A stretch of 64,000 bases of DNA from Lachnospiraceae bacterium (GCA_029219245.1 JAQXTA010000044.1:28081-92080); one strand, 5' to 3'. Shown: positions 55,223-64,000, counted from the stretch's first letter. Program-made: numbers and translations. The notes: generated by a model not told the origin, from the sequence alone.

Positions 55223-57277
55223 ATGAAAAATAGTATAAAATTAAAAGGGAGATTGAAGTCCTATCTGCAATCTTCTTTATATTTGGGATTCCTGCTAATT
55301 GCAGTAGATATTTTAATCTATGTTATTGATTATCGTGCCGGACTGGTACTGAGCTGCTTTATTATTTTTTATATGGCAATTATCCTGTCCATGATGTTTT
55401 ATAACAAACCGGTTATTATGAATGAACTGGTCAGTTTTGCCACGCAGTATGGACAGATTCAACGACGGCTGCTGCGGGATCTTGATTTACCTCATGCTTT
55501 GTTAGATGACAGTGGTAAAATTATCTGGACAAATATTGCATTTGAGAAAACGGTACATAAAGAAAAAGGATATCACAAATCAATTACATCTATTTTTCCT
55601 TCCATAACGAAGGACCGGCTTCCGGGAATGAATGATGAAGATGAAGTGGAGTTTGACATTGATTATGAATCCTGTAATTATATTGCCAAGCTGAAAAAAA
55701 TATCCTTAAAGGAAATGGCAGAGAATAGTGATATTATTTCAGCGAAGGGATATGATGGTTATTTGATTGCATTGTATCTGTTTGATGAAACGGCACTTAA
55801 AATTGCGTTACAGGAAGTGGATGACCAAAGTCTTTCGGTGGGACTTATTTATCTGGATAATTATGAGGAAGCATTGGAGAGCGTGGAAGAAGTACGTCGT
55901 TCTCTACTGACTGCGCTGATTGACCGGAAGGTAAATAAATATATCAATGCCTTGGATGGTATCTGTAAGAAGATTGAGAAGGATAAATATCTCATTATTA
56001 TGCGTAAAAAAGCAGTTACCATCATGCAGGAAGAACGGTTTGAGCTGTTAGAGGATGTTAAGACCGTTAATATCGGCAATGATATGTCGGTTACTCTGAG
56101 TATTGGTGTTGGATTGGATGGGCTGACTTATGCACAGAATTATGAGTTTGCACGAAACGCTATTGATCTGGCACTTGGACGTGGCGGTGACCAGGCTGTT
56201 GTTAAAATGCCGGAGAATGTTGTCTATTATGGTGGAAAGAGCCAGCAGATTGAGAAGAGTACCCGCGTTAAGGCAAGGGTCAAGGCTCATGCGTTAAAAG
56301 AAATAATTTCCGTTAAGGATGAAGTTTATGTTATGGGGCACCGTATGGCGGATGTAGACAGTTTTGGCGCTGCCGTCGGCATTTACCGGATTGCACAGAC
56401 ACTGGAAAAACCGGCGCATATTGTGCTGGATGATATTACAACTTCCATGAAGCCGATGGTTGAAATGCTGCGCAATAAGGATGAGTATGATTCGGATTTT
56501 ATTGTCAGCAGTGTACAGGCATTGGAAATGGTTGGGAACAATGCAGTTTTAGTTATTGTCGATGTCAATAAGCCAAGCATTACGGAATGCCCGGAATTAT
56601 TGAAACGCTGTAAATCCATTGTAGTACTTGACCATCATAGGCAGGGTTCTGAAATTATTGAAAATGCTACATTGTCATACATTGAAGCATATGCTTCCTC
56701 GACTTGTGAGATGGTTTCTGAAATCTTGCAATATATCAGCGATACGCTGCGGTTACGTTCGGAAGAAGCAGATTGCCTGTATTCCGGCATTATGATTGAT
56801 ACCAATAATTTTATGACCAAAACAGGTGTCAGAACATTTGAAGCAGCAGCCTTTCTGCGAAGAAATGGTGCTGATGTTACAAGAGTAAGGAAGCTCTTCC
56901 GCGATGATGCTACGGAATATAAGACCAAGGCGGATGCAGTCAGCCAGGCAGAGATTTACAGGCAGGCATATGCTATTTCGGTCTGCAATGGTGAAAATGT
57001 ACAGAGTCCTACGATTGTAGGGGCACAGGCGGCAAATGAGCTGCTCAATATCAAAGGAATTAAGGCAAGCTTTATTTTAACAGAATATAATGGTATTATT
57101 TATATTTCTGCACGTTCGATTGATGAAGTGAATGTTCAGGTTATTATGGAGAGAATGGGCGGCGGTGGTCATATGAATGTTGCCGGATGCCAATTGTCTG
57201 ATTCTACGATTGAAAACGGTATTCGTCTGCTTAAGCAGACGTTGGATACCATGATAGAAGAAGGCGAGCTGGATTAG
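55223..57277 (+). CDS. gdpP: c-di-AMP phosphodiesterase GdpP
   Basis: 684 residues: two membrane helices (about 20-65), a PAS domain (about 85-165), a degenerate GGDEF domain (about 180-310, ending in GRGGDQAVV) and the DHH-DHHA1 phosphodiesterase (about 350-680; GHRMADVDSFGAA, VLDHHRQG, MERMGGGGHMNVAG). It degrades c-di-AMP to pApA and balances CdaA. The start is ATG 55223 or the adjacent ATG 55220. gdpP-rplI-dnaB is the normal order. Confidence 0.95.
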   Translation: MKNSIKLKGRLKSYLQSSLYLGFLLIAVDILIYVIDYRAGLVLSCFIIFYMAIILSMMFYNKPVIMNELVSFATQYGQIQRRLLRDLDLPHALLDDSGKIIWTNIAFEKTVHKEKGYHKSITSIFPSITKDRLPGMNDEDEVEFDIDYESCNYIAKLKKISLKEMAENSDIISAKGYDGYLIALYLFDETALKIALQEVDDQSLSVGLIYLDNYEEALESVEEVRRSLLTALIDRKVNKYINALDGICKKIEKDKYLIIMRKKAVTIMQEERFELLEDVKTVNIGNDMSVTLSIGVGLDGLTYAQNYEFARNAIDLALGRGGDQAVVKMPENVVYYGGKSQQIEKSTRVKARVKAHALKEIISVKDEVYVMGHRMADVDSFGAAVGIYRIAQTLEKPAHIVLDDITTSMKPMVEMLRNKDEYDSDFIVSSVQALEMVGNNAVLVIVDVNKPSITECPELLKRCKSIVVLDHHRQGSEIIENATLSYIEAYASSTCEMVSEILQYISDTLRLRSEEADCLYSGIMIDTNNFMTKTGVRTFEAAAFLRRNGADVTRVRKLFRDDATEYKTKADAVSQAEIYRQAYAISVCNGENVQSPTIVGAQAANELLNIKGIKASFILTEYNGIIYISARSIDEVNVQVIMERMGGGGHMNVAGCQLSDSTIENGIRLLKQTLDTMIEEGELD

Positions 57278-57313
57278 TATGCCGCAGGATAAAAGAAAGG
57301 TGTGACAGGTAAG

Positions 57314-57760
57314 ATGAAAGTTATTTTATTACAGGATGTAAAATCTCTCGGTAAAAAGGGAGAAATTGTGAATGTCAGTGACGGATATGCAAGAAACTTT
57401 GTGTTACCCAAAGGACTCGGTTTAGAGGCAAATGCCAAAAATATGAATGATTTGAAGTTGCAGAAGGCAAATGATGATAAAATTGCCAGAGAGCAGTTGG
57501 AGGCGGCACAGGATTTAGCCAAGCTTCTGGAAACAAAAGAAGTTATCGTGAAAATGAAATCCGGCGAGGGTGGTAAGACCTTTGGCTCCATTTCTTCGAA
57601 GGAAATTGTAACTGCGGCAAAAGAGCAGTGTGGGTTGGAACTGGATAAAAAGAAAGTACAGCTCCCGGAGGCAATCAAGTCCCTGGGTGTATATGAAGTA
57701 AGCGTTAAACTTCATGCAAAAGTAACCGGCAAGCTGAAAGTGAAAGTTGTTGAAGAATAA
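57314..57760 (+). CDS. rplI: 50S ribosomal protein L9
   Basis: 148 residues: [34 protein letters not shown] is the N-terminal rRNA-binding domain, followed by the long connecting helix and the C-terminal domain. GTG 57302 is an alternative start but L9 proteins begin with the MKVIL pattern. Confidence 0.97.
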   Translation: MKVILLQDVKSLGKKGEIVNVSDGYARNFVLPKGLGLEANAKNMNDLKLQKANDDKIAREQLEAAQDLAKLLETKEVIVKMKSGEGGKTFGSISSKEIVTAAKEQCGLELDKKKVQLPEAIKSLGVYEVSVKLHAKVTGKLKVKVVEE

Positions 57761-57781
57761 TAAAAAGGACGGGAATTGATA

Positions 57782-59122
57782 ATGCCACAGCCAATGGAAG
57801 AGGCATTGATAAAAAGAATATTACCGCATAGCATTGAGGCAGAGCAGTCGGTTGTTGGTTCCATGATTATGGACAGAGAGGCTATTGTTGTTGCTTCCGA
57901 GATTGTTAACGGAGATGATTTTTACAGCAAGCAGTATGGAATTTTGTTTGAAACGATGGTGGAACTGAATGAGGAAGGAAAACCGGTAGATCTGGTAACC
58001 TTGCAGGACAGACTGAAGGAAAAGGATGTACCACCTGAAGTCAGCAGCCTGGAATTTGTGAGAGACTTGATTACTGCTGTTCCTACCTCTGCGAATATTA
58101 AATACTATGCGAATATTGTTGCGGAGAAATCGACGCTTCGAAAGCTGATAAAATTAAATGAAGAGATTGCGAATACCTGTTATGTGGGAAAAGAAAATCT
58201 GGAGGTAATTCTGGAGGATACCGAGAAACGCGTTTTTGATTTGGTACAGCGCAGAAATACGGGAGAATTTGTTCCAATCCGGCAAATTGTTATGAACGCT
58301 ATGGATAAAATTGAGAAGGCATCCCATAACAAAGGAAATGTAACGGGAATAGCAACCGGATTTATTGATTTGGACTATAGGACGGCGGGTATGCAGCCTT
58401 CAGACCTTATATTGGTGGCGGCAAGGCCTTCTATGGGTAAAACTGCCTTCGTATTGAATATTGCTGAATATGTGGCTTTCAGGCAGAATCAGACGGTAGC
58501 GATTTTCAGTCTGGAAATGTCCAAGGAGCAGCTTGTAAATCGTCTTTTTGCGATGGAATCCAAGGTGGACTCCCAACATCTTAGAACAGGTAATCTTTCG
58601 GACGAAGAGTGGGAGAAGTTAATCGAAAGCGCCGGGATTATCGGAAAATCTAATCTGATTATTGACGATACACCCGGTATCAGCATTTCAGAACTGCGTT
58701 CTAAATGTCGTAAGTACAAGCTGGAACATAATCTGGAGATGATTATCATTGATTACCTTCAGCTGATGACGGGAAGCGGCAGAAGCGATTCCAGGCAGCA
58801 GGAGATTTCCGATATTTCCCGTTCTTTAAAGGCACTGGCAAGAGAACTGCATGTGCCGGTCATTGCCCTGTCACAGCTTAGTCGTGCGGTTGAGCAGCGA
58901 CCGGACCACAGACCGATGCTGTCTGACCTTCGTGAATCCGGTGCGATCGAGCAGGATGCCGATGTGGTTATGTTTATTTACCGCGATGATTACTATAATA
59001 AGGACACTGAGAAAAAGGGCATCGCAGAGATTATCATAGCTAAACAAAGAAATGGTCCTATCGGAACGGTTGAACTTGTCTGGTTACCTGATTTTACCAA
59101 GTTTGGCAATTTACAGCGATAG
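57782..59122 (+). CDS. dnaB: Replicative DNA helicase DnaB
   Basis: 446-residue hexameric helicase. N-terminal domain starts HSIEAEQSVVGSMIMD; the RecA-like motor has Walker A ARPSMGKTAF, Walker B MIIIDYLQLM and the ALSQLSR region; the end has QRNGPIGTVELVW. No intein. The start ATG 57782 is six bases after a TTG that could also serve. Confidence 0.97.
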   Translation: MPQPMEEALIKRILPHSIEAEQSVVGSMIMDREAIVVASEIVNGDDFYSKQYGILFETMVELNEEGKPVDLVTLQDRLKEKDVPPEVSSLEFVRDLITAVPTSANIKYYANIVAEKSTLRKLIKLNEEIANTCYVGKENLEVILEDTEKRVFDLVQRRNTGEFVPIRQIVMNAMDKIEKASHNKGNVTGIATGFIDLDYRTAGMQPSDLILVAARPSMGKTAFVLNIAEYVAFRQNQTVAIFSLEMSKEQLVNRLFAMESKVDSQHLRTGNLSDEEWEKLIESAGIIGKSNLIIDDTPGISISELRSKCRKYKLEHNLEMIIIDYLQLMTGSGRSDSRQQEISDISRSLKALARELHVPVIALSQLSRAVEQRPDHRPMLSDLRESGAIEQDADVVMFIYRDDYYNKDTEKKGIAEIIIAKQRNGPIGTVELVWLPDFTKFGNLQR

Positions 59123-59186
59123 TTTCTGACGGTTATTTCCGAAAAGCAAAAGATTTCAGAAGAGGAAATCATCATAGAGAATTTAC

Positions 59187-59222
59187 AAAAGACAAGCCTT
59201 AGAGTAAGGGTTTGTCTTTTTT
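59187..59222 (+). terminator. Terminator after dnaB
   Basis: AAAAGACAAGCC pairs with GGTTTGTCTTTT, followed by more T. Confidence 0.85.
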
Positions 59223-59298
59223 GCTTTAGCGAATAGAAAAGGTTTTGTGTGTAGAAAGAAGTTAACAAGACTCGTATGTGGAAGAAAGGGGAAAAAGA

Positions 59299-59952
59299 AT
59301 GAAACAGGAGATGCTATTAATTTCAGAAGCAGCAAAAAAGGTGGAGGTAGAAACGCATGTGCTACGTTACTGGGAAGAAGAATTACAGCTGCCAATTAAA
59401 AGAAATGAAATGGGACACCGCTATTATACGATGGAGGATGTAAAACGTTTCCGGGAGATAAAACAGTTAAAGGAACAGGGACTACAGCTGAAAGCAATTC
59501 GTACAATTATTAAGAAAGGAAATATGCTCATGGAAAATCAGGAAAAAGTAGTGGAAGGGTTTGTGAATAATATCAGAAATGGTGAGGTAAAGAAAGAATC
59601 TGGCAATAATCTTATGCCTGGTAAAAAGGAAAAGTTCATAGTATCGCTTTCAGATGATAAAACCAAAGACGATAAAGTAATCCGACTTCAATATCTGTTA
59701 CAGCATATGATGACAGAGGCTGTTAAAAGTGCAAATCAGGAGCTTTGCGCCGAAATAAAAGAAAGTATTATAAAGGAACTGGATTATCAGTTCCGGAACA
59801 GAGAGGAAAAAGAAGAAGAACGCTTTAAACGCGAAGAAGAACATTTTCGGAAAATTGATGAAATGCTTCGGGAGCGTAATAAGCTGAAAGAAAAACCGCA
59901 TAAACTTTCCAGGAAAGAGAAAAGAAATGCCAAATCTTACAACGTTAAATGA
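59299..59952 (+). CDS. MerR-like DNA-binding protein with coiled-coil tail
   Basis: 217 residues. The N-terminal winged helix-turn-helix is of MerR type (LISEAAKKVEVETHVLRYWEEEL, RRYYTMEDVKRF-like HRYYTMEDV). The C terminus is a highly charged helix (REEKEEERFKREEEHFRKIDEMLRE) of the DUF3967 type. The effector domain of classic MerR proteins is missing. Related proteins in Firmicutes include RacA-like and transposon-associated forms; the target is unknown. AAAGGGG precedes ATG 59299. Confidence 0.8.
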   Translation: MKQEMLLISEAAKKVEVETHVLRYWEEELQLPIKRNEMGHRYYTMEDVKRFREIKQLKEQGLQLKAIRTIIKKGNMLMENQEKVVEGFVNNIRNGEVKKESGNNLMPGKKEKFIVSLSDDKTKDDKVIRLQYLLQHMMTEAVKSANQELCAEIKESIIKELDYQFRNREEKEEERFKREEEHFRKIDEMLRERNKLKEKPHKLSRKEKRNAKSYNVK

Positions 59953-59957
59953 AGATT

Positions 59958-60001
59958 CTAAAAAGATAAAAAAGCATCCAGCTAAAATGCTGAATGCTTT
60001 T
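59958..60001. terminator. Bidirectional terminator
   Basis: AAAAGCATCCAGC / GCTGAATGCTTTT stem with a strong T run on the - strand (59958-59973), terminating the ferredoxin transcript and probably also the + strand gene. Confidence 0.75.
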
Positions 60002-60019
60002 CTCCGTATCATTGGTTAA

Positions 60020-60190
60020 TTATGCCTGAGCAATAGAACCGGTTGGGCAAGCTCCTGCGCAAGAACCGCAATCGATACATTTGTCAGCATCGATTTCAAA
60101 TTTACCGTCTCCCATGCTGATTGCGCCTACCGGACACTGTGCCTCACAAGCACCACATGCTACACAAGCATCACTAATTGCAAATGCCAT
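60020..60190 (-). CDS. 2[4Fe-4S] ferredoxin
   Basis: 56-residue clostridial-type ferredoxin with two CxxCxxCxxxCP motifs (CVACGACEAQCP at residues 9-20 and CIDCGSCAGACP at 38-49). Carries low-potential electrons, for example to radical SAM or hydrogenase enzymes. AAGGAGG lies 8 bases before the start. It follows pflA by 101 bases on the same strand, so it could supply electrons to the PFL-activating enzyme. The gap contains a small inverted repeat TTGATA/TATCAA. Confidence 0.95.
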   Translation of the reverse strand: MAFAISDACVACGACEAQCPVGAISMGDGKFEIDADKCIDCGSCAGACPTGSIAQA

Positions 60191-60291
60191 AATCTTATCC
60201 TCCTTAATGAAATAAACCTTATTGATATAATTTTATCAAAGCTATCCTTATTTTAATATAAAAGCCGGGATTATACAAGTGGAAAAAGAAA

Positions 60292-61059
60292 CTATTCGGC
60301 CTCTTTTTTTATTTCCTCTCTGCGCTTACGGATGCCGTCAAGAATCACTTCTTTTTTCTTAACAAGTTCGGATTTATCCATTGGCGGAACACCCTTTAAT
60401 CTATACTCGATACCAAGTTTTTCGTATTTGCTTTCTCCCATGGTATGGTAGGGAAGAGCATCCAATGCTTTCAAATTATGGAACTGGCCAATAAAGTATC
60501 CGAGCTGATATAAGTACTTATCATCATCGGTAATGCCGGGTACGATAACGTGCCTAATCCACATATCCACATTTTTTTCATCCAGATACTTTGCGAAGGC
60601 AAGAATACCGTCATTTGGCTGTGAAGTCAGTTCCTTGTGCTTCTCCGGATCAATGTGTTTAATATCCAACATGACAAGGTCTGTCAGAGTCATTAATTTG
60701 TCCAGTTTGGCAAGCCATTCCGGATTGGCATTGGGCTTATAAGCAATGCCCGAGGAATCAATGCAGGTATGGATATTTTTTTTCTTTGCAAGTGTAAATA
60801 AATCGATTAAAAAATCAACCTGCATCAATGGCTCCCCACCGGTTACGGTAATACCTCCATCTTTATAAAAGCTGATGTTGCGCTCATATTGTTCAATGAT
60901 ATAGGATGGTTCCATTAAGGTTCCGGCATTCATTTCCCAGGTATCGGGATTATGACAGTAAGCACAGCGCATCGGACAGCCCTGTACAAAGACAACAAAT
61001 CTTACACCCGGCCCGTCAACGGTACCGAAACTTTCTAATGAATGAATTCTTCCTTGCAT
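60292..61059 (-). CDS. pflA: Pyruvate formate-lyase activating enzyme
   Basis: 255-residue radical SAM enzyme that puts the glycyl radical on PFL. The cluster motif CPMRCAYC is at residues 29-36, and the glycine-rich SAM loop is TVTGGEPLMQ. Length is normal (246 in E. coli). Its substrate here should be the stand-alone radical-domain protein at 61208. It is separated from the PFL genes by a terminator, so it has its own promoter in 61060-61130 (TATACT on the - strand near 61102-61107). Confidence 0.95.
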   Translation of the reverse strand: MQGRIHSLESFGTVDGPGVRFVVFVQGCPMRCAYCHNPDTWEMNAGTLMEPSYIIEQYERNISFYKDGGITVTGGEPLMQVDFLIDLFTLAKKKNIHTCIDSSGIAYKPNANPEWLAKLDKLMTLTDLVMLDIKHIDPEKHKELTSQPNDGILAFAKYLDEKNVDMWIRHVIVPGITDDDKYLYQLGYFIGQFHNLKALDALPYHTMGESKYEKLGIEYRLKGVPPMDKSELVKKKEVILDGIRKRREEIKKEAE

Positions 61060-61134
61060 AATTATGACCTCTTTCCTACGTTTTTCAAATCTGCTAGCTA
61101 TAGTATAACCTGTAGAAGAAAAAAAAACCAGTCC

Positions 61135-61170
61135 AAAAAAACAAGGCTCTGAAAGATTTCAAAGCCTTGT
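61135..61170 (-). terminator. Terminator of the pfl operon
   Basis: On the - strand ACAAGGCT / AGCCTTGT stem followed by TTTTTT. Confidence 0.85.
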
Positions 61171-61207
61171 AATTTGTAATTTGCTACTTCATGTTCTGTA
61201 TCCGCAA

Positions 61208-61453
61208 TTAGATGCTCTCGTGGAATGTACGGGAGATAACATCTGCCTGCTGTTCTGGTGTTAACTTAATGAAGTTAACAGCGTAACCGGAAACACGAAT
61301 TGTTAACTGAGGATAGTTCTCAGGATGCTTCTGAGCATCTAACAGAGTGTCTCTGTTTAATACGTTAACATTAAGGTGATGACCACCTTTTGTTGCATAG
61401 CCATCTAATAAAGATACCAGGTTATTTACCTGAGCTGTATTTGCTGCTGCCAT
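61208..61453 (-). CDS. grcA: Stand-alone glycyl-radical domain of pyruvate formate-lyase (GrcA-like)
   Basis: 81 residues equal to the last part of a normal [35 protein letters not shown] and a final RTFHESI. The radical glycine is Gly56 in RVSGYAV. E. coli GrcA (YfiD) is a spare copy of this domain that repairs oxygen-broken PFL; here no copy is fused to the catalytic chain, so this protein is probably an obligate subunit. AAGGAGG precedes the ATG. It is the last of three co-oriented genes. Confidence 0.92.
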   Translation of the reverse strand: MAAANTAQVNNLVSLLDGYATKGGHHLNVNVLNRDTLLDAQKHPENYPQLTIRVSGYAVNFIKLTPEQQADVISRTFHESI

Positions 61454-61474
61454 TTTTAAGTCCTCCTTATGATA

Positions 61475-61678
61475 TTAGTGGAAATCGTCCAAACCCTGTT
61501 CCAGAGTAGGAACACTGCAGGCTAATGGGGTTCGGGAACAATCCGTACACCCCATAGTCTGTACTTCTTTTGAATTATCCAATTTCTCATCAACATTAAC
61601 ATTCACATGTCCGACACCTTGTGTCATACCGGAATCTAACATTTTTACGAAATCGTCAATCATTTGATTGTTGTCCAT
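61475..61678 (-). CDS. 67-residue PFL-operon protein with half a radical domain and a Cys cluster
   Basis: Residues 4-36 (DFVKMLDSGMTQGVGHVNVNV) resemble the start of the radical-domain protein ([21 protein letters not shown]), but the RVSGYAV segment is missing. Instead the second half has CTDCSRTPLAC (cysteines 44, 47 and 54), which could bind a metal or Fe-S cluster. AGAAAGGAAG precedes ATG 61678. It lies between catalytic PFL and radical domain, 56 bases after the former and 21 bases before the latter. It may be an assembly, protection or redox-sensing subunit. I know no characterised relative. Confidence 0.8.
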   Translation of the reverse strand: MDNNQMIDDFVKMLDSGMTQGVGHVNVNVDEKLDNSKEVQTMGCTDCSRTPLACSVPTLEQGLDDFH

Positions 61679-61734
61679 ATACTTCGCTTCCTTTCTTCAC
61701 AATTCTATGAAAAAAATCTGTTATATATGGAGTT

Positions 61735-63774
61735 TTATTTGTTTAAGTCAATTTCGATATCGCCTGCGAATACCTGATCTTCTTTACCAAGTGCGCCCGG
61801 GATAATGGTAAATGTGTTAGAAATACCATCCTGTGCATCCTTGAATGGAAGTTTGGATACAGAAGATAAGGAAGCTACTGCACCATGAGTATCACGTCCA
61901 TGCATTGGGTTAGCACCCGGAGCAAACGGCTGTCCTTTCTTACGTCCATCAGGTGTATTACCGGTAGCCTTACCATATGTTACGTTAGAAGTAATGGTAA
62001 GGATAGAGGTTGTAGGAATACCATTTCTGTAGGTATGATGTCTTCTGATAGCGGTCATAAATTTATGAACGATTTCCTGTGCGATAGAGTCAACACGGTC
62101 ATCATCATTACCATATTTCGGGAAGTCACCGGTTGTCTTGAAGTCAACGATAATTCCGTCTTCATCTCTGATAGGTTCAACCTTAGCATATTTGATTGCA
62201 GATAAGGAGTCAGCTACGATAGACAGACCTGCAACACCGGTTGCAAAGTAACGTTTAACATCTCTGTCATGAAGAGCCATCTCTGCTCTTTCGTAGCAGT
62301 ATTTATCATGCATATAGTGGATGATGTTCAGAGTATTAACATATACATCTGCCTGCCATTCCATCATATCAATGAATTTATCCATTACATCATCATAGTC
62401 AAGAACATCTCCTGTAACAGGACGATATTTCGGACCAACCTGTTTCTTGGTAACTTCGTCAACACCGCCGTTTAATGCGTAAAGCAGACATTTAGCAACG
62501 TTTGCACGAGCACCGAAGAACTGCATTTCTTTACCGATTACCATGGAGGATACACAACAAGCAATACCGTAGTCATCACCATGTGTTACTCTCATAAGGT
62601 CATCGTTCTCATACTGGATAGAAGAGGTCTGGATAGACATCTTAGCACAGTATTTCTTCCAGTTTTCAGGAAGTCTTGTGGACCAGAGAACGGTTAAGTT
62701 CGGTTCCGGAGAAGGTCCTAAGTTTGTTAATGTGTGTAAGTAACGGAAGCTCATCTTGCTAACAAGCGGACGACCGTCAACACCAACACCACCAAGAGAT
62801 TCTGTTACCCATACAGGGTCGCCTGCGAAAATCTGGTTGTATTCAGGAGTACGAGCAAATTTAACGCAACGTAATTTCATGATGAAGTGATCAACGAATT
62901 CCTGAATTTCTTCTTCTGTAAAGGTTCCGTTAGCTAAATCTCTTTCAGCGTAGCAGTCAAGGAAGGTAGAAGTACGTCCAAGGGACATAGCTGCACCGTT
63001 CTGCTCTTTTACTGCACAAAGATATCCAAAGTAAGTAGCCTGAATAGCTTCCTGTACGTTTGTAGCAGGTTTGGAAATATCACAGCCGTAAGAAGCTGCC
63101 ATTTCTTTCATCATTTTCAGAGCAACCATCTGCTCGGAGAGTTCTTCACGAAGACGGATAACATCATCTGTCATAACACGTCCTGTAGAATCTTTCTGGG
63201 CCTGTTTGTCTTCGATTAAGTAATCGATACCGTACAGAGCAACACGTCTGTAGTCACCAATGATACGTCCACGTCCGTATGCATCCGGAAGACCTGTGAT
63301 GATGTGTGCGGAACGGCAAGCTCTCATTTCCTGATTGTAAGCATCGAAACAACCTGCGTTGTGTGTTTTTCTGTGTGTGGAGAAGAATTCACTGATTTCA
63401 GGATCAACTTCGTATCCGTTATCGGAGCAAGCTTTCTCTGCCATTCTGATACCGCCGTATGGCTGTAAAGAACGTTTGAAAGGTTTGTCTGTCTGGAAAC
63501 CAACGATTTTTTCTTTGCTCTTGTCTAAGTATCCCGGGCCATGAGATGTAATTGTAGAGATAACTTTGGTATCCATATCAAGTACACCGCCAGCTTCACG
63601 TTCCTGTTTCTGTAAGTCAAGAACCTGTGCCCATAAATCTTTTGTGTTCTGTGTAGGACCTGCTAAAAAGGATTCATCACCATCATAAGGATGATAGTTT
63701 TTCTGGATGAAGTCACGTACGTTTACTTCATTTTCCCATTTGCCGCCTACAAAATCTTTCCATTCTGGTCTCAT
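61735..63774 (-). CDS. pflB: Pyruvate formate-lyase catalytic subunit, without glycyl-radical domain
   Basis: 679 residues. Converts pyruvate and CoA to acetyl-CoA and formate. The catalytic cysteine pair is Cys406-Cys407 in ACCVSSM (E. coli Cys418-419). The chain ends shortly after [26 protein letters not shown], precisely where a normal 750-760 residue PFL continues into the radical domain; that domain is encoded at 61208. GGAGG is 10 bases before ATG 63774. The stop is followed by a proper spacer and new ribosome binding site, not by an out-of-frame continuation, so this is a real split. Confidence 0.95.
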   Translation of the reverse strand: MRPEWKDFVGGKWENEVNVRDFIQKNYHPYDGDESFLAGPTQNTKDLWAQVLDLQKQEREAGGVLDMDTKVISTITSHGPGYLDKSKEKIVGFQTDKPFKRSLQPYGGIRMAEKACSDNGYEVDPEISEFFSTHRKTHNAGCFDAYNQEMRACRSAHIITGLPDAYGRGRIIGDYRRVALYGIDYLIEDKQAQKDSTGRVMTDDVIRLREELSEQMVALKMMKEMAASYGCDISKPATNVQEAIQATYFGYLCAVKEQNGAAMSLGRTSTFLDCYAERDLANGTFTEEEIQEFVDHFIMKLRCVKFARTPEYNQIFAGDPVWVTESLGGVGVDGRPLVSKMSFRYLHTLTNLGPSPEPNLTVLWSTRLPENWKKYCAKMSIQTSSIQYENDDLMRVTHGDDYGIACCVSSMVIGKEMQFFGARANVAKCLLYALNGGVDEVTKKQVGPKYRPVTGDVLDYDDVMDKFIDMMEWQADVYVNTLNIIHYMHDKYCYERAEMALHDRDVKRYFATGVAGLSIVADSLSAIKYAKVEPIRDEDGIIVDFKTTGDFPKYGNDDDRVDSIAQEIVHKFMTAIRRHHTYRNGIPTTSILTITSNVTYGKATGNTPDGRKKGQPFAPGANPMHGRDTHGAVASLSSVSKLPFKDAQDGISNTFTIIPGALGKEDQVFAGDIEIDLNK

Positions 63775-63819
63775 TTTGAAATAGCCTCCTATTTTGATAA
63801 TTTTGGTTAATATATTTCA

Positions 63820-63856
63820 GCATATTTTGTAACAAAAACATGCCTTAAAATATGCT
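63820..63856. repeat. Inverted repeat in the pfl leader
   Basis: Perfect ten-base arms AGCATATTTT (63820-63829) and AAAATATGCT (63847-63856) with a 17-base centre that itself begins with TTTTGT-A-ACAAAA. It starts about 15 bases downstream of the -10 on the - strand, so it can be an operator or an mRNA hairpin. Confidence 0.7.
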
Positions 63857-63870
63857 TATCCAGTACAATT

Positions 63871-63900
63871 ATTATATGTTAAAAGAATAACATACGTCAA
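63871..63900 (-). promoter_or_regulatory. Promoter of the pfl operon
   Basis: On the - strand TTGACG (63900-63895), spacing 18, perfect TATAAT (63876-63871). The rest up to 64000 is AT-rich with no gene visible. Confidence 0.7.
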
Positions 63901-64000
63901 GTCGGGCATTGTACTTTTTCTCATACAAAATGTGAATTTTACTGTAATTTTTTGTGAAAATTGTATGCATTTTACAGAAGCCACAAGATATAGATTTTTT

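Noticed and set aside
61453..61735. Frameshift or sequencing error as the cause of the split PFL
   Set aside because: Each part has its own spacer, ribosome binding site and start, and a whole extra gene lies between; a simple frameshift cannot give this.

Overview
The window reads as one stretch of chromosome from a low-to-mid GC, motile, anaerobic member of the Clostridia, most likely a Lachnospiraceae such as a Roseburia/Agathobacter/Butyrivibrio-type gut bacterium (inference). The reasons are Bacillota-type operon orders (ireB-ruvX-yrzB, mbl-flhO-flhP, comFC-yvyF, cdaA-cdaR-glmM, gdpP-rplI-dnaB), two type III glutamine synthetases, a pyruvate formate-lyase locus with ferredoxin, strong AGGAGG ribosome binding sites and TTGACA/TATAAT promoters. 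Nearly everything up to 26 kb and from 33 to 60 kb is on the + strand. The ECF transporter block (26.2-29.3 kb) and the ferredoxin/PFL block (60.0-63.8 kb) are on the - strand.

Layout. 0-6.9 kb: a cut mtaB, then ireB-ruvX-yrzB, RNase J, a YlbF-type protein, a stripped MltG-like protein, and trmR-trhP tRNA modification genes. 7.0-11.5 kb: two tandem 703-residue GlnN glutamine synthetases separated by a terminator or attenuator, then a tRNA-Gln(CUG). 11.8-15.6 kb: acyl-ACP thioesterase, CvfB-like S1 protein, CPBP protease, a lone YjfB motility protein and a degenerate WecG/TagA-like protein. 15.9-21.3 kb: a PucR/CdaR-like regulator followed by the division hydrolase module ftsE-ftsX-M23 hydrolase-CtpA. 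21.5-26.1 kb: one gene for a 1538-residue glucosaminidase surface protein with a Ser/Thr repeat stalk and an acidic cytoplasmic tail. 26.2-29.3 kb: an ECF vitamin transporter. 29.5-31.4 kb: HAD hydrolase, GNAT acetyltransferase, a decayed frame and a YbaK protein.

31.4-32.9 kb is the only clearly accessory, decaying stretch. It holds a DUF2971 C-terminal fragment, a likely stand-alone structured RNA with its own promoter and terminator, and a PBECR4-type nuclease gene broken by one stop codon. 33.0-37.9 kb: uvrB-uvrA behind a LexA box. 38.2-41.4 kb: mbl and flagellar rod genes. 41.4-49.8 kb: recD2, comFC, yvyF, two unknown membrane proteins and cdaA-cdaR-glmM. 49.9-54.1 kb: HPr, leuA, sirtuin, DUF951 and rpsF-ssb-rpsR. 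54.2-60.0 kb: a DMT exporter, gdpP, rplI, dnaB and a MerR-like protein. 60.0-63.8 kb: ferredoxin, pflA and a pyruvate formate-lyase whose glycyl-radical domain is a separate gene.

The most unusual item is the PFL locus. The catalytic part (679 aa, Cys406-Cys407) stops just before the glycyl-radical domain. That domain is a free 81-residue protein (Gly56), and between the two lies a 67-residue protein that resembles the first half of the radical domain but ends in a cysteine cluster instead of the radical glycine. All three have their own ribosome binding sites. The second most unusual item is the RNA plus broken nuclease pair at 32.1-32.9 kb.
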